From NCBI RefSeq assembly GCF_002368115.1, contig NZ_AP018316.1, positions 13,329-77,328 of the forward strand: a DNA stretch of 64,000 nt. The letters run 5' to 3'. Below, piece after piece: positions 1 to 9,251 of this stretch. Position 1 is the first letter of the stretch. Each line of letters opens with the position of its first letter. The stretch is from Dolichospermum compactum NIES-806. Lineage in GTDB: Bacteria; Cyanobacteriota; Cyanobacteriia; Cyanobacteriales; Nostocaceae. The notes beneath the pieces are model-generated. The model was not told the DNA's origin and did no database searches. It worked only from the letters and a program-made list of their open reading frames with translations. The position numbers were made by a program, and so were the translations under genes.

Positions 1-1
1 A

Positions 2-526
2 GCCATTGTAGTAGCTTGTGAAGGAACAAGACCCATAGTAGTGGAATTACAAGCTTTAGTTAGCCCTACCAGTTATCCCTCTCCTCGTCGAGCAGGTACA
101 GGCATAGATTATAATCGCTTAGTGCAGATTCTCGCCGTATTAGAAAAGCGTGTAGGTGTCCCCATGTCCAAATTAGATTCCTATGTTGCTTCTGCGGGGG
201 GATTAAATGTAGAAGAACCAGCAGTAGATTTAGGAATTGCCGTTGCCATAGTTGCCAGTTTCCGCGATCGCATCGTTGATCCTGGTACAGTCTTAATTGG
301 AGAAGTAGGATTAGGGGGACAGGTGCGATCAGTTTCCCAAATGGAACTACGATTAAAGGAAGCAGCAAAACTGGGATTTAAAAGAGCGATCGTTCCTAAA
401 GGCACAAAATTTCCTGAAATTGGCATAGAGATATTACCAGTAGGTAAAGTCATAGATGCAATTATTGCGGCTGTACCTCATCAAGAATTGACAGAAGAGG
501 ATTTAGAACCTGATGAGGATGAATAG
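2..526 (+). CDS. radA: DNA repair protein RadA, C-terminal part (5' truncated by window edge)
   Basis: The reading frame is open from base 2 and begins mid-protein with CEGTRP followed by ELQALVSPT, which is typical of RadA/Sms just after its RecA-like ATPase core. The remaining ~174 residues form the Lon-protease-like domain of RadA (GGLNVEEPAVDLGIA, GEVGLGGQVRSV, and a PKGT motif near the end). RadA is a hexameric helicase that drives branch migration during recombinational repair. The zinc finger and Walker motifs lie upstream of the window. The acidic tail (EEDLEPDEDE) is normal for cyanobacterial copies. A GTG at 41 is internal and not the start. Confidence 0.95.
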   Translation, partial: AIVVACEGTRPIVVELQALVSPTSYPSPRRAGTGIDYNRLVQILAVLEKRVGVPMSKLDSYVASAGGLNVEEPAVDLGIAVAIVASFRDRIVDPGTVLIGEVGLGGQVRSVSQMELRLKEAAKLGFKRAIVPKGTKFPEIGIEILPVGKVIDAIIAAVPHQELTEEDLEPDEDE

Positions 527-553
527 TCTAATTTATTTCTTAGGCGTTGCTGA

Positions 554-712
554 ATCGAGGCAAAACTAGGTACTCCTATCGGTGCTTATGATTTTCAAAT
601 TGCTTCTATTGCATTAGCCAACAATATTATTTTAGTAACTCATAATACTAGAGAATTTCAAAGAGTTGAAAATCTACAACTTGAAGATTGGGAAGTACAG
701 TATTTACAGTAA
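554..712 (+). pseudogene. VapC-type PIN-domain toxin, C-terminal remnant
   Basis: Translation from 554 gives IEAKLGTPIGAYDFQIASIA, then an LVTHNTREFQRV motif and an LEDWE end before the stop at 710-712. This is the C-terminal third of a VapC PIN-domain ribonuclease, with the last catalytic Asp in the GAYD motif. A stop at 551-553 blocks the frame, no N-terminal half or start codon is visible, and no antitoxin gene is next to it. I read it as the leftover of a degraded toxin-antitoxin locus. It was probably never expressed in this form. Confidence 0.8.
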
Positions 713-908
713 TAGTATATTAGGCAGTATAAAGTAAAAATACTAAAACTTTTTGAGATTGGAGGCAATATTTGCTAAATACTCAATTAGTTGAGGCGAT
801 CGCTTGGGTGCAGTTAATCAAGTTCGGAAACAAGGTACAAAATCCCACCCCATCTCAATTCCAATGCCTTTCCACAGGGACAGACAAGATGCCTATCCCA
901 CAAATTAA
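713..908. other. Intergenic gap with repeat debris
   Basis: No gene is recognised here. The stretch contains one HIP1 octamer near 797 and, at 870-905, a decayed copy of the GACAGACAAGATGCCTATCCCAC-type dispersed repeat arm whose intact form lies at 13906-13977. It separates the VapC remnant from the 3' end of the malic enzyme gene. Confidence 0.5.
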
Positions 909-2300
909 CTAACTTTGAGCAATACCTTCTTCCCGTGCGGCTTGTTGAACAGCAGCAGCCACAGCAGTAGCAACACGCCGATCAAAGACAGAAGGAATAA
1001 TATGTTCCCGATTCAAATCCGAGGGTTTAACTAAAGATGCGATCGCACTGGCAGCTTGCAAACACATATTAGTAGTAATCGTCCTAGCCCGACAATCTAA
1101 AGCCCCACGAAACACCCCAGGAAACGCCAGGACGTTATTGATTTGGTTGGGGTAGTCACTGCGACCCGTAGCCATCACAGCAACGTTTTTAGGGGCTAAT
1201 TCGGGTTGAATTTCGGGAATAGGATTAGCCATTGCAAACACAATTGCATCCTTTGTCATTCCCTGTACCATTTCTGGAGTCAAAACTCCTGGTGCGCTGA
1301 CACCAATGAAGACATCTGCACCTTGGACTGCACCAGCTAAAGTTCCTTGGGCTTTCACAGCAAACTCCAGTTTTTCAGCCGTTAAATCGGTGCGATTAGT
1401 GGAAATAATCCCCTTAGAATCACACATCAAAATAGTTTCTGCACCAGCTTTGCGGAGTAATCGAGCGATCGCTACCCCAGCCGCACCCGCACCATTAATG
1501 ACAATGCGGATGTCTGTAAGGGATTTTTGCACAAGTTTCAGAGAATTAAACAAAGCCGCTAAGGTGACAATCGCTGTACCATGTTGGTCATCATGGAAAA
1601 TCGGGATATTTAATTCCGCCCGCAGTCTTTTTTCAATTTCAAAACAGCGGGGTGCAGCGATATCTTCCAAATTCACACCACCAAAAACAGGGGCGATATT
1701 TTTCACAGCTTTGACAATCTCATCTGTATCTTGAGTATCCAAACAGATCGGAAAAGCATCCAGTCCAGCAAACTCTTTAAACAGCATCGCTTTTCCTTCC
1801 ATCACGGGTAAAGCTGCTTCTGGTCCCAAATTGCCCAAACCAAGGACAGCACTACCATCAGTGACAATGGCCACAGTGTTCTGTTTGATAGTCAGATTAT
1901 ACACTTCCTCTGGATTTTGGGCGATCGCCTTACAAATGCGACCAACTCCGGGAGTATAAGCCATAGCTAAATCAGAAACACTTTTGAGCGGAATTCGACT
2001 CACAATACTGATTTTGCCACCGCGATGCAAATTAAAGGTGCGGTCATAAACATCAATCACCTGAATATCTGGTAATTCCTTTACCGCTTGCACAATAGTT
2101 TCCGCGTGTTCCGTACTTGCCGCATCAACAGTCAGATCACGGATAGATTCTTGACGGCTTTGTTCAATTAAATCAATTTGTCCTAGATTACCACCAGTCA
2201 GAGCGATCGCTTGAGTAACAGAAGCTAACATCCCCACCCGATTGGGAATTTGTAAGCGCAATGTCACACTAAAACTAGAATTAGGAGTAAGATTTTCCAT
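909..2300 (-). CDS. me: Malic enzyme (malate dehydrogenase, oxaloacetate-decarboxylating) with N-terminal ACT domain
   Basis: The 463-aa protein carries an N-terminal ACT domain (residues ~8-88, VTLRLQIPNRVGMLASVTQAI), then the malic enzyme N-domain (GSAVLGLGNLGPEAALPVMEGK, HDDQHGTAIV) and an NAD(P)-binding Rossmann domain (INGAGAAGVAIARLL). It converts malate to pyruvate and CO2, reducing NAD(P)+. ACT domains usually bind small ligands, so allosteric control is likely, but the ligand cannot be read from sequence. Length and domain order are as expected for the bacterial ACT-malic enzyme group. It is transcribed alone, away from radA. Confidence 0.95.
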   Translation of the reverse strand: MENLTPNSSFSVTLRLQIPNRVGMLASVTQAIALTGGNLGQIDLIEQSRQESIRDLTVDAASTEHAETIVQAVKELPDIQVIDVYDRTFNLHRGGKISIVSRIPLKSVSDLAMAYTPGVGRICKAIAQNPEEVYNLTIKQNTVAIVTDGSAVLGLGNLGPEAALPVMEGKAMLFKEFAGLDAFPICLDTQDTDEIVKAVKNIAPVFGGVNLEDIAAPRCFEIEKRLRAELNIPIFHDDQHGTAIVTLAALFNSLKLVQKSLTDIRIVINGAGAAGVAIARLLRKAGAETILMCDSKGIISTNRTDLTAEKLEFAVKAQGTLAGAVQGADVFIGVSAPGVLTPEMVQGMTKDAIVFAMANPIPEIQPELAPKNVAVMATGRSDYPNQINNVLAFPGVFRGALDCRARTITTNMCLQAASAIASLVKPSDLNREHIIPSVFDRRVATAVAAAVQQAAREEGIAQS

Positions 2301-2429
2301 GTGTGCTAATCTCTATTTGAAATTTTAGATTTTATAGTGAATTGCTACGGGAAATTTTATTTTCACAAAAAAACCGTATCATCCCAATTAATCAGATATC
2401 CAGAATTATTGACCATTTGCTGTAAATAT

Positions 2430-2545
2430 TATTCCTTTTCCCTCTCCTCTTAGGAGAGGGTTAGGGAGAGGTTTGGAGAGGGGTTCTATATTTAGTTAAA
2501 CACAAACCCGTAGAGGCGCAGGGCCTGCGCCCAAAATTCTATTTT
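2430..2545. repeat. Dispersed intergenic repeats between malic enzyme and SPS genes
   Basis: The stretch contains a CCCTCTCC-TTAGGAGAGGG palindrome with repeated GGAGAGG units (2438-2484). Next comes a CGTAGAGGCGCAGGGCCTGCGCCC palindrome (2510-2533), a common cyanobacterial intergenic repeat. A related copy (GGGGCGCAGGGCTTGCGCCC) occurs near 50500. No gene is present. Confidence 0.6.
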
Positions 2546-2546
2546 A

Positions 2547-4763
2547 TTAGATCGAGAATTGCTGTAAGTTCCCAAAAAAGTCATAATAATCCAAAGCTTC
2601 CAAAATCCCCCAAGCATAATTTCCTTCAGCAAAGTAAATCTGTGGTAAACCGCGCAGCTTTTCCAATTCCTGACTGTGATTTCCCACCACCACCGCCAAA
2701 GTATTACCAGCTAACATAGATTCATCATTACCCGAAGCTCCAGCCACCAAAAAGCGTTGCACCGGCAACCCCCATTTCAGAGCCACATAACGAATAGCAT
2801 CCCCCTTAGAAGCTCGGATAGGCAATAAATCAAGATACATATTATGGCTATAAAATCCCCTCACATGGAGACGATGTTGGCGCAAACGACGGATAATTTC
2901 GCGGACACTAGGTGATTTTGCCTCATCCACAAAATAGCTAACCTTAAACTTACCCTGAGCATCAGCCGATTGCAATTCTACCCCAGGAATATCCTGCATC
3001 ACTTTCCGAATTTCTGACCGTCGCCAATGATAAGAAATATGTCTTTTCCAACTTGTATCAGTGACTATTTGCGGACCATAGTAAATTTCACTTCCTGCCG
3101 ATGTAATCAGCAAATCTGGCATGGGGAAGCGCCATTCTTCCAACATACTTAAGGTACTTTTCAGACTACGCCCTGTAGCAATACCGAATCCAGTTGTATT
3201 CCCTTGATCACGAATCCTCTCAATTAATTTTGCTAAAGCTTCCCCATCACCTAATAGAGTATTATCAATTTCACATACCAAAAACCGATCAGCCGTTGGT
3301 AAGTGATTAGTCTCTGATATATTCCAATCGGGATGTTCATCTGCGGGGGATTTAACAAGCGGACTTAACAGAGATTGAATGCGTTTTTGGGGCAATAATT
3401 GGTGAACTTGTTCGAGATAATGCTCTACGTGACTATCCCAAGAAAAATGTTGGCAAACATTAATCATGCCATTTTTAGACCATTGTTGCCATTGTGCTGG
3501 ATTTGTGAGCGATGTTCGCAAAGCATTTTGGATATCTTGAATATTTAAAGGATCAATTAATAATCCATTTTGACAAGCAGCTAAAATATCCCTTGGACCA
3601 CCATCAGCCGTAGCAATGATCGGTACACCACAGGCGCTCGCTTCAATTAATGTCAGTCCAAATGGCTCTGTCAAAGCTGGGTTAATAAACACTCCTTTGG
3701 TTTTCGCTGTCAGCCGATATAAATCTGGTACATCATCTGCATGATGATGTTTAGGATAAGCAACATGACCATAAAGATCATAGCGGTCTATTAATTGCAA
3801 TATCTCCAAAAATACCTGACGCGGACCCGATTCCATCGCCAAAATATCGTCTCTTTTACCTAAAATTAGCACCAAGTTAGCTAATTTTCGCAGTTCGGGA
3901 TCTTCCCCATAAGCTTTAATTAAACTACTGACATTTTTACGGATAGCTGGGCGAGAAATCGCCATAATTATAGGCTTTTGGATGTCCTTAAGAAACTTCT
4001 CTAATTCCTGTTGAATAGGCGGATTTTGCCAATTATCTGCGGCTGGATAAAAACGCTCCAAGGTGACACCTGGAGGGATGACTACCATGCGTTCAGGTTG
4101 ATATTGATCGTAAACGCTATACTGCTCATCAACTTCTTGATGAGTGCTGGCTATGACTAAAGCTGCACTTCCCAGAGTGATTTCTTCTGCTTCTATTCTT
4201 GTACTAATATGAAAATTTTCCTCAATAGTTTTTTGTTTAGTTCCATGTTCTAATAATCTTTGTTGTTTAATGCGTCCCAAGGAGTGACCTGTATGAACCA
4301 GAGGTATGCCTAACCAACCCGCAACCCTAGAACCTACGTATCCAGCATCAGCATAATGTGTATGAATAACATGAGGAATTTTGCCGATTTTACGAATGTG
4401 TTTGAGTAATTCATCTGCAAATGTATCTAAATGTGGCCAAAGAACTTCTTTGCGGAGGTAGCGTTTGGGACCACAGGCGATGCGAATAATTTGGGCTTTA
4501 TCTGCGAGAATTTCGACTGGTTGAGCATAATCAGGGCTAACTTTGGGATCATTTACCAACCGGGTTACTAAATCAACTCTTGCGACTTGGGGATTTTTAG
4601 CTAATGTGCAAGCCAGTTCTACCACGTATTTGGTTTGTCCACCAGTGTCAGCATCTTTCCCTAACTCTAGATTGTTACCACGAATTAAACCATGAACGCT
4701 GACGAGCAAAATGTACAACCCTGGGTTGTTTGACACAGTGTTGATTCCTCTATAATTAGCCAT
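2547..4763 (-). CDS. sps: Sucrose-phosphate synthase: GT4 glycosyltransferase fused to an apparently inactive SPP-like HAD domain
   Basis: The 738-aa protein has an N-terminal GT-B/GT4 synthase (residues ~15-460; LVSVHGLIRG, DTGGQTKYVVELA, HTHYADAGYVG, HTGHSLGR, an EPFGLTLIEASACG donor-site motif). A sucrose-phosphatase-like HAD domain follows (~490-735). It makes sucrose-6-phosphate from UDP/ADP-glucose and fructose-6-phosphate. In the HAD domain, motif I reads EIDNT (E498, D500) instead of DxDxT. Motif IV reads GASGND (A676) instead of GDSGND. The nucleophilic Asp and a metal-binding Asp are therefore replaced. The domain is probably non-catalytic, as reported for the fused domain of Synechocystis SPS. 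A separate phosphatase would then be needed. Confidence 0.93.
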   Translation of the reverse strand: MANYRGINTVSNNPGLYILLVSVHGLIRGNNLELGKDADTGGQTKYVVELACTLAKNPQVARVDLVTRLVNDPKVSPDYAQPVEILADKAQIIRIACGPKRYLRKEVLWPHLDTFADELLKHIRKIGKIPHVIHTHYADAGYVGSRVAGWLGIPLVHTGHSLGRIKQQRLLEHGTKQKTIEENFHISTRIEAEEITLGSAALVIASTHQEVDEQYSVYDQYQPERMVVIPPGVTLERFYPAADNWQNPPIQQELEKFLKDIQKPIIMAISRPAIRKNVSSLIKAYGEDPELRKLANLVLILGKRDDILAMESGPRQVFLEILQLIDRYDLYGHVAYPKHHHADDVPDLYRLTAKTKGVFINPALTEPFGLTLIEASACGVPIIATADGGPRDILAACQNGLLIDPLNIQDIQNALRTSLTNPAQWQQWSKNGMINVCQHFSWDSHVEHYLEQVHQLLPQKRIQSLLSPLVKSPADEHPDWNISETNHLPTADRFLVCEIDNTLLGDGEALAKLIERIRDQGNTTGFGIATGRSLKSTLSMLEEWRFPMPDLLITSAGSEIYYGPQIVTDTSWKRHISYHWRRSEIRKVMQDIPGVELQSADAQGKFKVSYFVDEAKSPSVREIIRRLRQHRLHVRGFYSHNMYLDLLPIRASKGDAIRYVALKWGLPVQRFLVAGASGNDESMLAGNTLAVVVGNHSQELEKLRGLPQIYFAEGNYAWGILEALDYYDFFGNLQQFSI

Positions 4764-4796
4764 AAATCAGACGTTTTTGCGTGATTTGTTATAGTT

Positions 4797-4855
4797 ATAG
4801 CAGGAAACAGGAAACAGGCAACAGGGAACAGGGAACAGGGGAAGTAGGGGGGGAG
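4797..4855. repeat. Heptanucleotide short tandem repeat (GGAACAG-type)
   Basis: Degenerate tandem copies of a 7-mer (GGAAACA, GGGAACA) lie between the SPS start and the downstream kinase gene. The same unit recurs at 10510-10552 and 12192-12209. This is the short tandemly repeated repetitive (STRR) class known from filamentous cyanobacteria. Confidence 0.8.
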
Positions 4856-4891
4856 AAAGAGTTTTCCCAATGACAACTAACCACTGACAAC

Positions 4892-5317
4892 CTACGGAAG
4901 TAGTTCTGGGAGAGTTGTTTCTAGTTTCAGACAATTAGCGCCATTCACCTGTAATTGATACTCTACCTTATCCATCAGCCGATTCATAATTAACCAACCA
5001 TAACCACCTTCTTGCTTTTCTGTGGGATTGGGAGGAAAGTAAGTAGATAAATCAAAACCTTCACCATAATCCCAAATCTCTATATATAAATCTCGGTCTT
5101 TCAATTCTAACCGCAATAAAATTGTTAAGCCAGGTTTGTTTTTATGGGCATGACGCACAGCATTAGAATATGCTTCCACTAAAACCAAGCGTAAGCGAAT
5201 TGATTGTTTTATCCAATCAACAGATTCCCCTAATTGCAATTGTAAGCATCCTAATAACCATTGTTCTACAATATTGATAAAACTTAGGTCACTGGGAACA
5301 TGAAGTTCACTTTTCAT
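4892..5317 (-). CDS. Anti-sigma-factor-type serine kinase (RsbW-like HATPase)
   Basis: The 141-aa protein is a single HATPase_c_2 domain. It has an N-box like EAYSNAVRHAH (residues ~50-60), a G1 box WDYGEGFD and a glycine-rich GGYGWLIMNRLMD. This is the GHKL fold of RsbW/SpoIIAB serine kinases, which phosphorylate anti-sigma antagonists and may bind a sigma factor. It lies 3 bp after the stop of the PP2C gene 5321-6973 and must be co-transcribed with it. The pair forms the kinase and phosphatase arms of a partner switch. No STAS antagonist gene is adjacent. Confidence 0.88.
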   Translation of the reverse strand: MKSELHVPSDLSFINIVEQWLLGCLQLQLGESVDWIKQSIRLRLVLVEAYSNAVRHAHKNKPGLTILLRLELKDRDLYIEIWDYGEGFDLSTYFPPNPTEKQEGGYGWLIMNRLMDKVEYQLQVNGANCLKLETTLPELLP

Positions 5318-5320
5318 AAC

Positions 5321-6973
5321 CTATAAAACCTCTAAAGACAGTATAGTTTGATCATCTTCTTGAACATTGTTATTGGTTTGAATAAAAGCTAATAGATTAT
5401 CAATATTAAGGGGTTGGGACTGTTTTTTTATAAGTTCCCATAGACCTACTTGATTAAGCACAGAACGATGATTTGTTATCGAACTATCTAAGGTTTCCCA
5501 GACAGTTGCTTCTGTGATACCATCACTAGCCAGGAGTAATGTGTCTCCATAAGAAAGAATCAAACGACCGGATTCAGCCTGCCATTTAGGTAGTATTCCC
5601 AAAGGAATACTGCGAATTTTCAGATAATGAGGAGAATCATTCAAAGTCGCTTGCTTTGACCAGACAAAGGGATAAATATGTCCAGAATTAGCATAGACTA
5701 GTTCTTTGGTAGTTGGGTGATAACGGGCTAAAACCATTGTGATAAAATAATTGCTGCTCATTAAGTCGTCTCTCAGGGCAGAATTCAGATTCTGCATGAT
5801 GACATTTGGCTCTACTGGTACTTCTTGACAGAGTTCCCGCCGCAGCAGCGAAATCGTACTAGCCATAAATAAAGCTGCTGGCACACCTTTACCAGAAACA
5901 TCACCAAGTGCTAACCACAAATCACCATTAGGATGAACAAATACCTCAAAAAAATCACCGCCTACCTCTCGTGCTGGATAGCAACAAGCTTGGACTTTGA
6001 CACCTGCCATTTCTGGTAAAGTCTGCCGCAATAGGTTATTTTGAATTTGACGAGCTACTTCCAACTCTAGGTGAATTTGTAGTTGTTTCTCTTGCAAACT
6101 CTGATAAAGTTTGGCTTGGGAAAGGGCTAAGGCTGCTTTTTCTGCTACACCTGTAATAAGTTGAATATCTTCTTGATGCCAAATGTGATCACTTCCCAAT
6201 TTACAAATAGCAATAATAGCTAGTAAATGTTGTTGATAAATGAGTGGGACAACTAGATGTTGACAAGGGATATTTTCGTAGATATCGTCTTTTATTTGAT
6301 AATGGTGAGTCTGGAAAATTTCGGCAATTAAATCACTAAGGTCTGGAAGTAAATCACAGATTTTAGATTGAGAATTTTGATAGCAAAATTGCTTTTCGGT
6401 TAGTAAATCATCTTCGACTGGTTTGACTAAACAATAATGAGCCGCAAATGTTTCTCCAATTGTATTAACGAGTTTTTGCAGCATATTGTCATAGTCTGAA
6501 GATTCTCTAATTGCTGTTGTTACAGCATTAAATAAAGATTCCTGTCGCAAGGCACGGGATAATTCTGCTACTCGTTTTTTAACTAAGCGATAGGTATCAC
6601 CAGCTTGATTAACTAATGTTTGGAGTTGGTTAGGATTCCAAGGTTTTGTAATGTATTTAAATACTCGACCTGAGTTAATGGCATCTACTAAATCTTCTAC
6701 ATCAGTAAAACCTGTGAGCAAAATCCGAATTGTATCGGGAAACCTCTCCACTGTCAGACTTAATAGTTCACTACCGTTCATTTCGGGCATTCTTTGGTCG
6801 GAGATAATTACAGCCATTTCACCTTCTTTTTCTAAGATAGCTAAGGCTTCAGTGGCATTATTAGCTTTATAAACTTTAAAATCTTTCCAAAATGTGCGGT
6901 AGAGTAAGTCTAAGTTATCTAGCTCGTCATCTACGACCATGAGCTTGAGCTTATCTAACTTTTTTCCAGCCAT
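5321..6973 (-). CDS. REC-GAF-PP2C (SpoIIE/RsbU-type) protein phosphatase
   Basis: The 550-aa protein has three domains. First is a receiver (residues ~8-125) with phospho-acceptor D59 in SDQRMP and a conserved LLTGF and ITKPW. Second is a GAF domain (~145-290). Third is a SpoIIE-type PP2C domain (~320-548) with the metal-binding REVGGDFFEV, LGDVSGKGVPAALFM and LASDGITEA motifs. It should dephosphorylate a STAS anti-anti-sigma protein when a sensor kinase phosphorylates D59. The kinase is not encoded next to it. Its immediate downstream partner is the RsbW-like kinase, and a LuxR-type response regulator lies upstream on the same strand. Confidence 0.93.
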   Translation of the reverse strand: MAGKKLDKLKLMVVDDELDNLDLLYRTFWKDFKVYKANNATEALAILEKEGEMAVIISDQRMPEMNGSELLSLTVERFPDTIRILLTGFTDVEDLVDAINSGRVFKYITKPWNPNQLQTLVNQAGDTYRLVKKRVAELSRALRQESLFNAVTTAIRESSDYDNMLQKLVNTIGETFAAHYCLVKPVEDDLLTEKQFCYQNSQSKICDLLPDLSDLIAEIFQTHHYQIKDDIYENIPCQHLVVPLIYQQHLLAIIAICKLGSDHIWHQEDIQLITGVAEKAALALSQAKLYQSLQEKQLQIHLELEVARQIQNNLLRQTLPEMAGVKVQACCYPAREVGGDFFEVFVHPNGDLWLALGDVSGKGVPAALFMASTISLLRRELCQEVPVEPNVIMQNLNSALRDDLMSSNYFITMVLARYHPTTKELVYANSGHIYPFVWSKQATLNDSPHYLKIRSIPLGILPKWQAESGRLILSYGDTLLLASDGITEATVWETLDSSITNHRSVLNQVGLWELIKKQSQPLNIDNLLAFIQTNNNVQEDDQTILSLEVL

Positions 6974-7099
6974 AAGGTGTCCTTAATTTAATAACTATCA
7001 GATAGAATACGGAGTGGTAAATAAGAGAAAGTTTCAACTTTTTGTATTTCCTCTTCTTTTTTCCCGATTTCTGACTGCTGACTAAACCCTAGTACCGCA

Positions 7100-7236
7100 A
7101 GGCGTTCGTCAAAAGTCAAAAGTCAAAATCAAGACATTATAGGCTTTTGGAGGATTTAGAATGGTTGGTTTATTTACGCCGTTTTGTACTAGCTATTTAA
7201 TGGTCTATTTATTTACGCCAAGCTGTACTAGTTAAA
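7100..7236. repeat. Short direct repeats upstream of the PP2C operon
   Basis: An AAAAGTC heptamer is repeated at 7116-7130. Two imperfect copies of a ~25-bp unit, TTTATTTACGCC followed by TGTACTAG, lie at 7169-7193 and 7207-7231. No coding frame is visible between the response regulator stop (7243) and the PP2C start (6973). Promoter elements for the PP2C operon should lie here but I could not place them with confidence. Confidence 0.55.
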
Positions 7237-7242
7237 TACAAT

Positions 7243-7923
7243 TTATGTAACTAAGCCGGAACGCATAGCAATTACTACTGCTTGGGTACGGTTATTAGCT
7301 CCTAGTTTGTTCATAATATTGCCAATGTGGGTTTTTACCGTTCCCCTGGCAATATAAAGTTTCTTGGCGATATCATTATTACTACAACCTTTGGTAATCA
7401 ATTCTATCACTTCTAATTCTCTGTCTGAGAGAATACCGACTTTAACAAGTTGTTTATGATCATGGGATTTGACAGAATTTGGTTTCTGCTTGGCCCTTTC
7501 GACAATAATTCGGGCAATCATTGGATCAATCCAAGGATTTCCCTCAGCAGTTACCCGGATAGCATTTAGTAAGTTATCAAACTTGATATCTTTCATACAG
7601 TAGGAGTCTGCACCAGCTCTAAAGGCTGAAAGTACAGATTCTTCATTATCAGATGATGTTAAAATTAATACTTTTGTATTGAATAACTGTTGATGGTTCG
7701 CTTTTATTGTCCTGGTTAATTCAATTCCATCTTGATCTGGTAAACCTATATCCACAATCGCCACATCTGGCTGTAGTTTTTCTAACATTATGAACCCATG
7801 ACGGGCATTGTTAGTGTGTCCAACTACTTCAATTTCGTCTTTTCGTTGTAATGCTGTGCAAATATAAAATCGAGTGAGTCCATGATCTTCAATGATGACA
7901 GTGCGGATTTTACTCATATACAA
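7243..7923 (-). CDS. NarL/FixJ-family response regulator
   Basis: The 226-aa protein has an N-terminal receiver domain (IIEDHGLTR acidic pocket, phospho-acceptor D58 in VDIGLPDQDG, T/S switch in LTSSDN, and K in CMKDIKF). A LuxR-type helix-turn-helix lies at residues ~160-222 (LSDRELEVIELITKGCSNNDIAKKL followed by VKTHIGNIMNKLG). It is a typical DNA-binding output regulator. No histidine kinase is next to it. Its position on the same strand upstream of the REC-GAF-PP2C/RsbW pair suggests a shared signalling theme, but the 270-bp gap argues for separate transcription. M3 is an alternative start. Confidence 0.92.
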   Translation of the reverse strand: MYMSKIRTVIIEDHGLTRFYICTALQRKDEIEVVGHTNNARHGFIMLEKLQPDVAIVDIGLPDQDGIELTRTIKANHQQLFNTKVLILTSSDNEESVLSAFRAGADSYCMKDIKFDNLLNAIRVTAEGNPWIDPMIARIIVERAKQKPNSVKSHDHKQLVKVGILSDRELEVIELITKGCSNNDIAKKLYIARGTVKTHIGNIMNKLGANNRTQAVVIAMRSGLVT

Positions 7924-8015
7924 ATGCTGCTAGATACTAAATAATATAACTTTTTGTTGACTAAATTATTACTCCTGCCTCTTTCTTTTTTCTTCCTCCT
8001 GACTACTGCTGTATA

Positions 8016-9191
8016 TTAACGCCGGGCTACTCGCAATAACAAAAATAAACCTGTGGCTAATCCAAATAAATTGGGCAACCAAGCACCAATTAAGGGCGAA
8101 AGTATACCAGCTTGTGCTAATGCTCCAGAGACGGATAGGAGCAAATAGTAACTAAAAATTACAATCACGCTAATACCAAAACTTGTCCCCCGTCCAGTGC
8201 GTTGAGGGATGCTACCCATAACTGAACCAACTAAGCCAAAAATAACGCAAATAAAGGGAAAGGCGATTTTTTGTTGGATTCGTACTTGCAGTTTGCGAAT
8301 TTTTTGATCGTTCCCACCTAAACGTTCTATTTCTAGTTGTTCTAGAGCTTGAGAAATATTCATTTCGCCGTAGTCTCGACTACTTTCGGCTAAGGTTAAA
8401 GGCGTGCGGGGAAGTTGTAATTGCTGATGTTCAAAGCGTAAAATATTCCGATATGAGCGATCTGTCGCTACTAAATAGATAGTCCCATTGTAAAAATCCC
8501 AAACTTGTTTTTGAGTGTTCCATTTAGCTGATTCGGAAACAACAATTTGATCAACACCGCCTCGGGAACGATCTATAATTGTTAACCCGTTCATTTGCTT
8601 ACCGTCAAATTGGTCAGCATAAAATAAGCGAGAAAGGATCTTTTTTCGAGTACCATCTGCTTCTTTAAATTCTCGATATTCAGGATAGTAAATATTTTGT
8701 TGTTTAAAGGAAGGTTGGTCTGATTTGAGAGCTTCTGCTAGGGTGATAGTGGCTTTGTAATTGGCGGCGGGGGCAATTTGCTCATTGAATAAATAAGTGA
8801 TGAGCGTGACGGCAAAACTTAACACCACAGCCGTTAAAACCATGCGATAAACACTAACACCACACCCACGCAAAGCGATTAATTCACTTTCACTAGAAAG
8901 GCGACTATAGGTCATTAAAGTAGCTAACAAAGTGGACATGGGGAAAGAGTACACCATGACATAAGGTAGCTTTAAGAGGAAAATCTCTAGGGCGATATTG
9001 AGAGGTAGCCCGGATTCTACAACCTTTCGCAGTAATTCAAATAAACTATCAATTGCTAAAACTACAGAAGTAAATGCACCAACACCAAATAAAAATGGTG
9101 AAATTAATTGCATCGCTAAATAGCGATCCATGATAGAAAATGAAAATATGGAAATTAAATTGGAGAAGGGTTTAATTTGTTTAGATATCAT
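8016..9191 (-). CDS. LptF/LptG-family LPS export permease (YjgP/YjgQ)
   Basis: The protein has a pair of TM helices at the N-terminus, a large central soluble (beta-jellyroll) region and three TM helices at the C-terminus. Signature segments are DRYLAMQLISPFLFGVGAF, ESELIALRGCGVSVYRM and FGISVIVIFSYYLLLSVSG. With LptB it extracts lipopolysaccharide from the inner membrane. The frame stays open to 9248, but the first 19 codons are translated repeat DNA (AGATATCCCGCAGGGTAGAC-type filler), so I place the start at the ATG at 9191. M40 (9131) is also possible. It follows lptB in the lptA-lptB-lptF order. A second family member is at 50597-51751. Confidence 0.9.
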   Translation of the reverse strand: MISKQIKPFSNLISIFSFSIMDRYLAMQLISPFLFGVGAFTSVVLAIDSLFELLRKVVESGLPLNIALEIFLLKLPYVMVYSFPMSTLLATLMTYSRLSSESELIALRGCGVSVYRMVLTAVVLSFAVTLITYLFNEQIAPAANYKATITLAEALKSDQPSFKQQNIYYPEYREFKEADGTRKKILSRLFYADQFDGKQMNGLTIIDRSRGGVDQIVVSESAKWNTQKQVWDFYNGTIYLVATDRSYRNILRFEHQQLQLPRTPLTLAESSRDYGEMNISQALEQLEIERLGGNDQKIRKLQVRIQQKIAFPFICVIFGLVGSVMGSIPQRTGRGTSFGISVIVIFSYYLLLSVSGALAQAGILSPLIGAWLPNLFGLATGLFLLLRVARR

Positions 9192-9251
9192 GATTATGTT
9201 TCGTGCGATCTCTCTTAGATATCCCGCAGGGTAGACACAAAGGCGCAAAGT

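Noticed and set aside
1306..1734. 142-codon frame antisense to the malic enzyme gene
   Set aside because: No similarity to any family. It mirrors a strongly conserved gene on the other strand.
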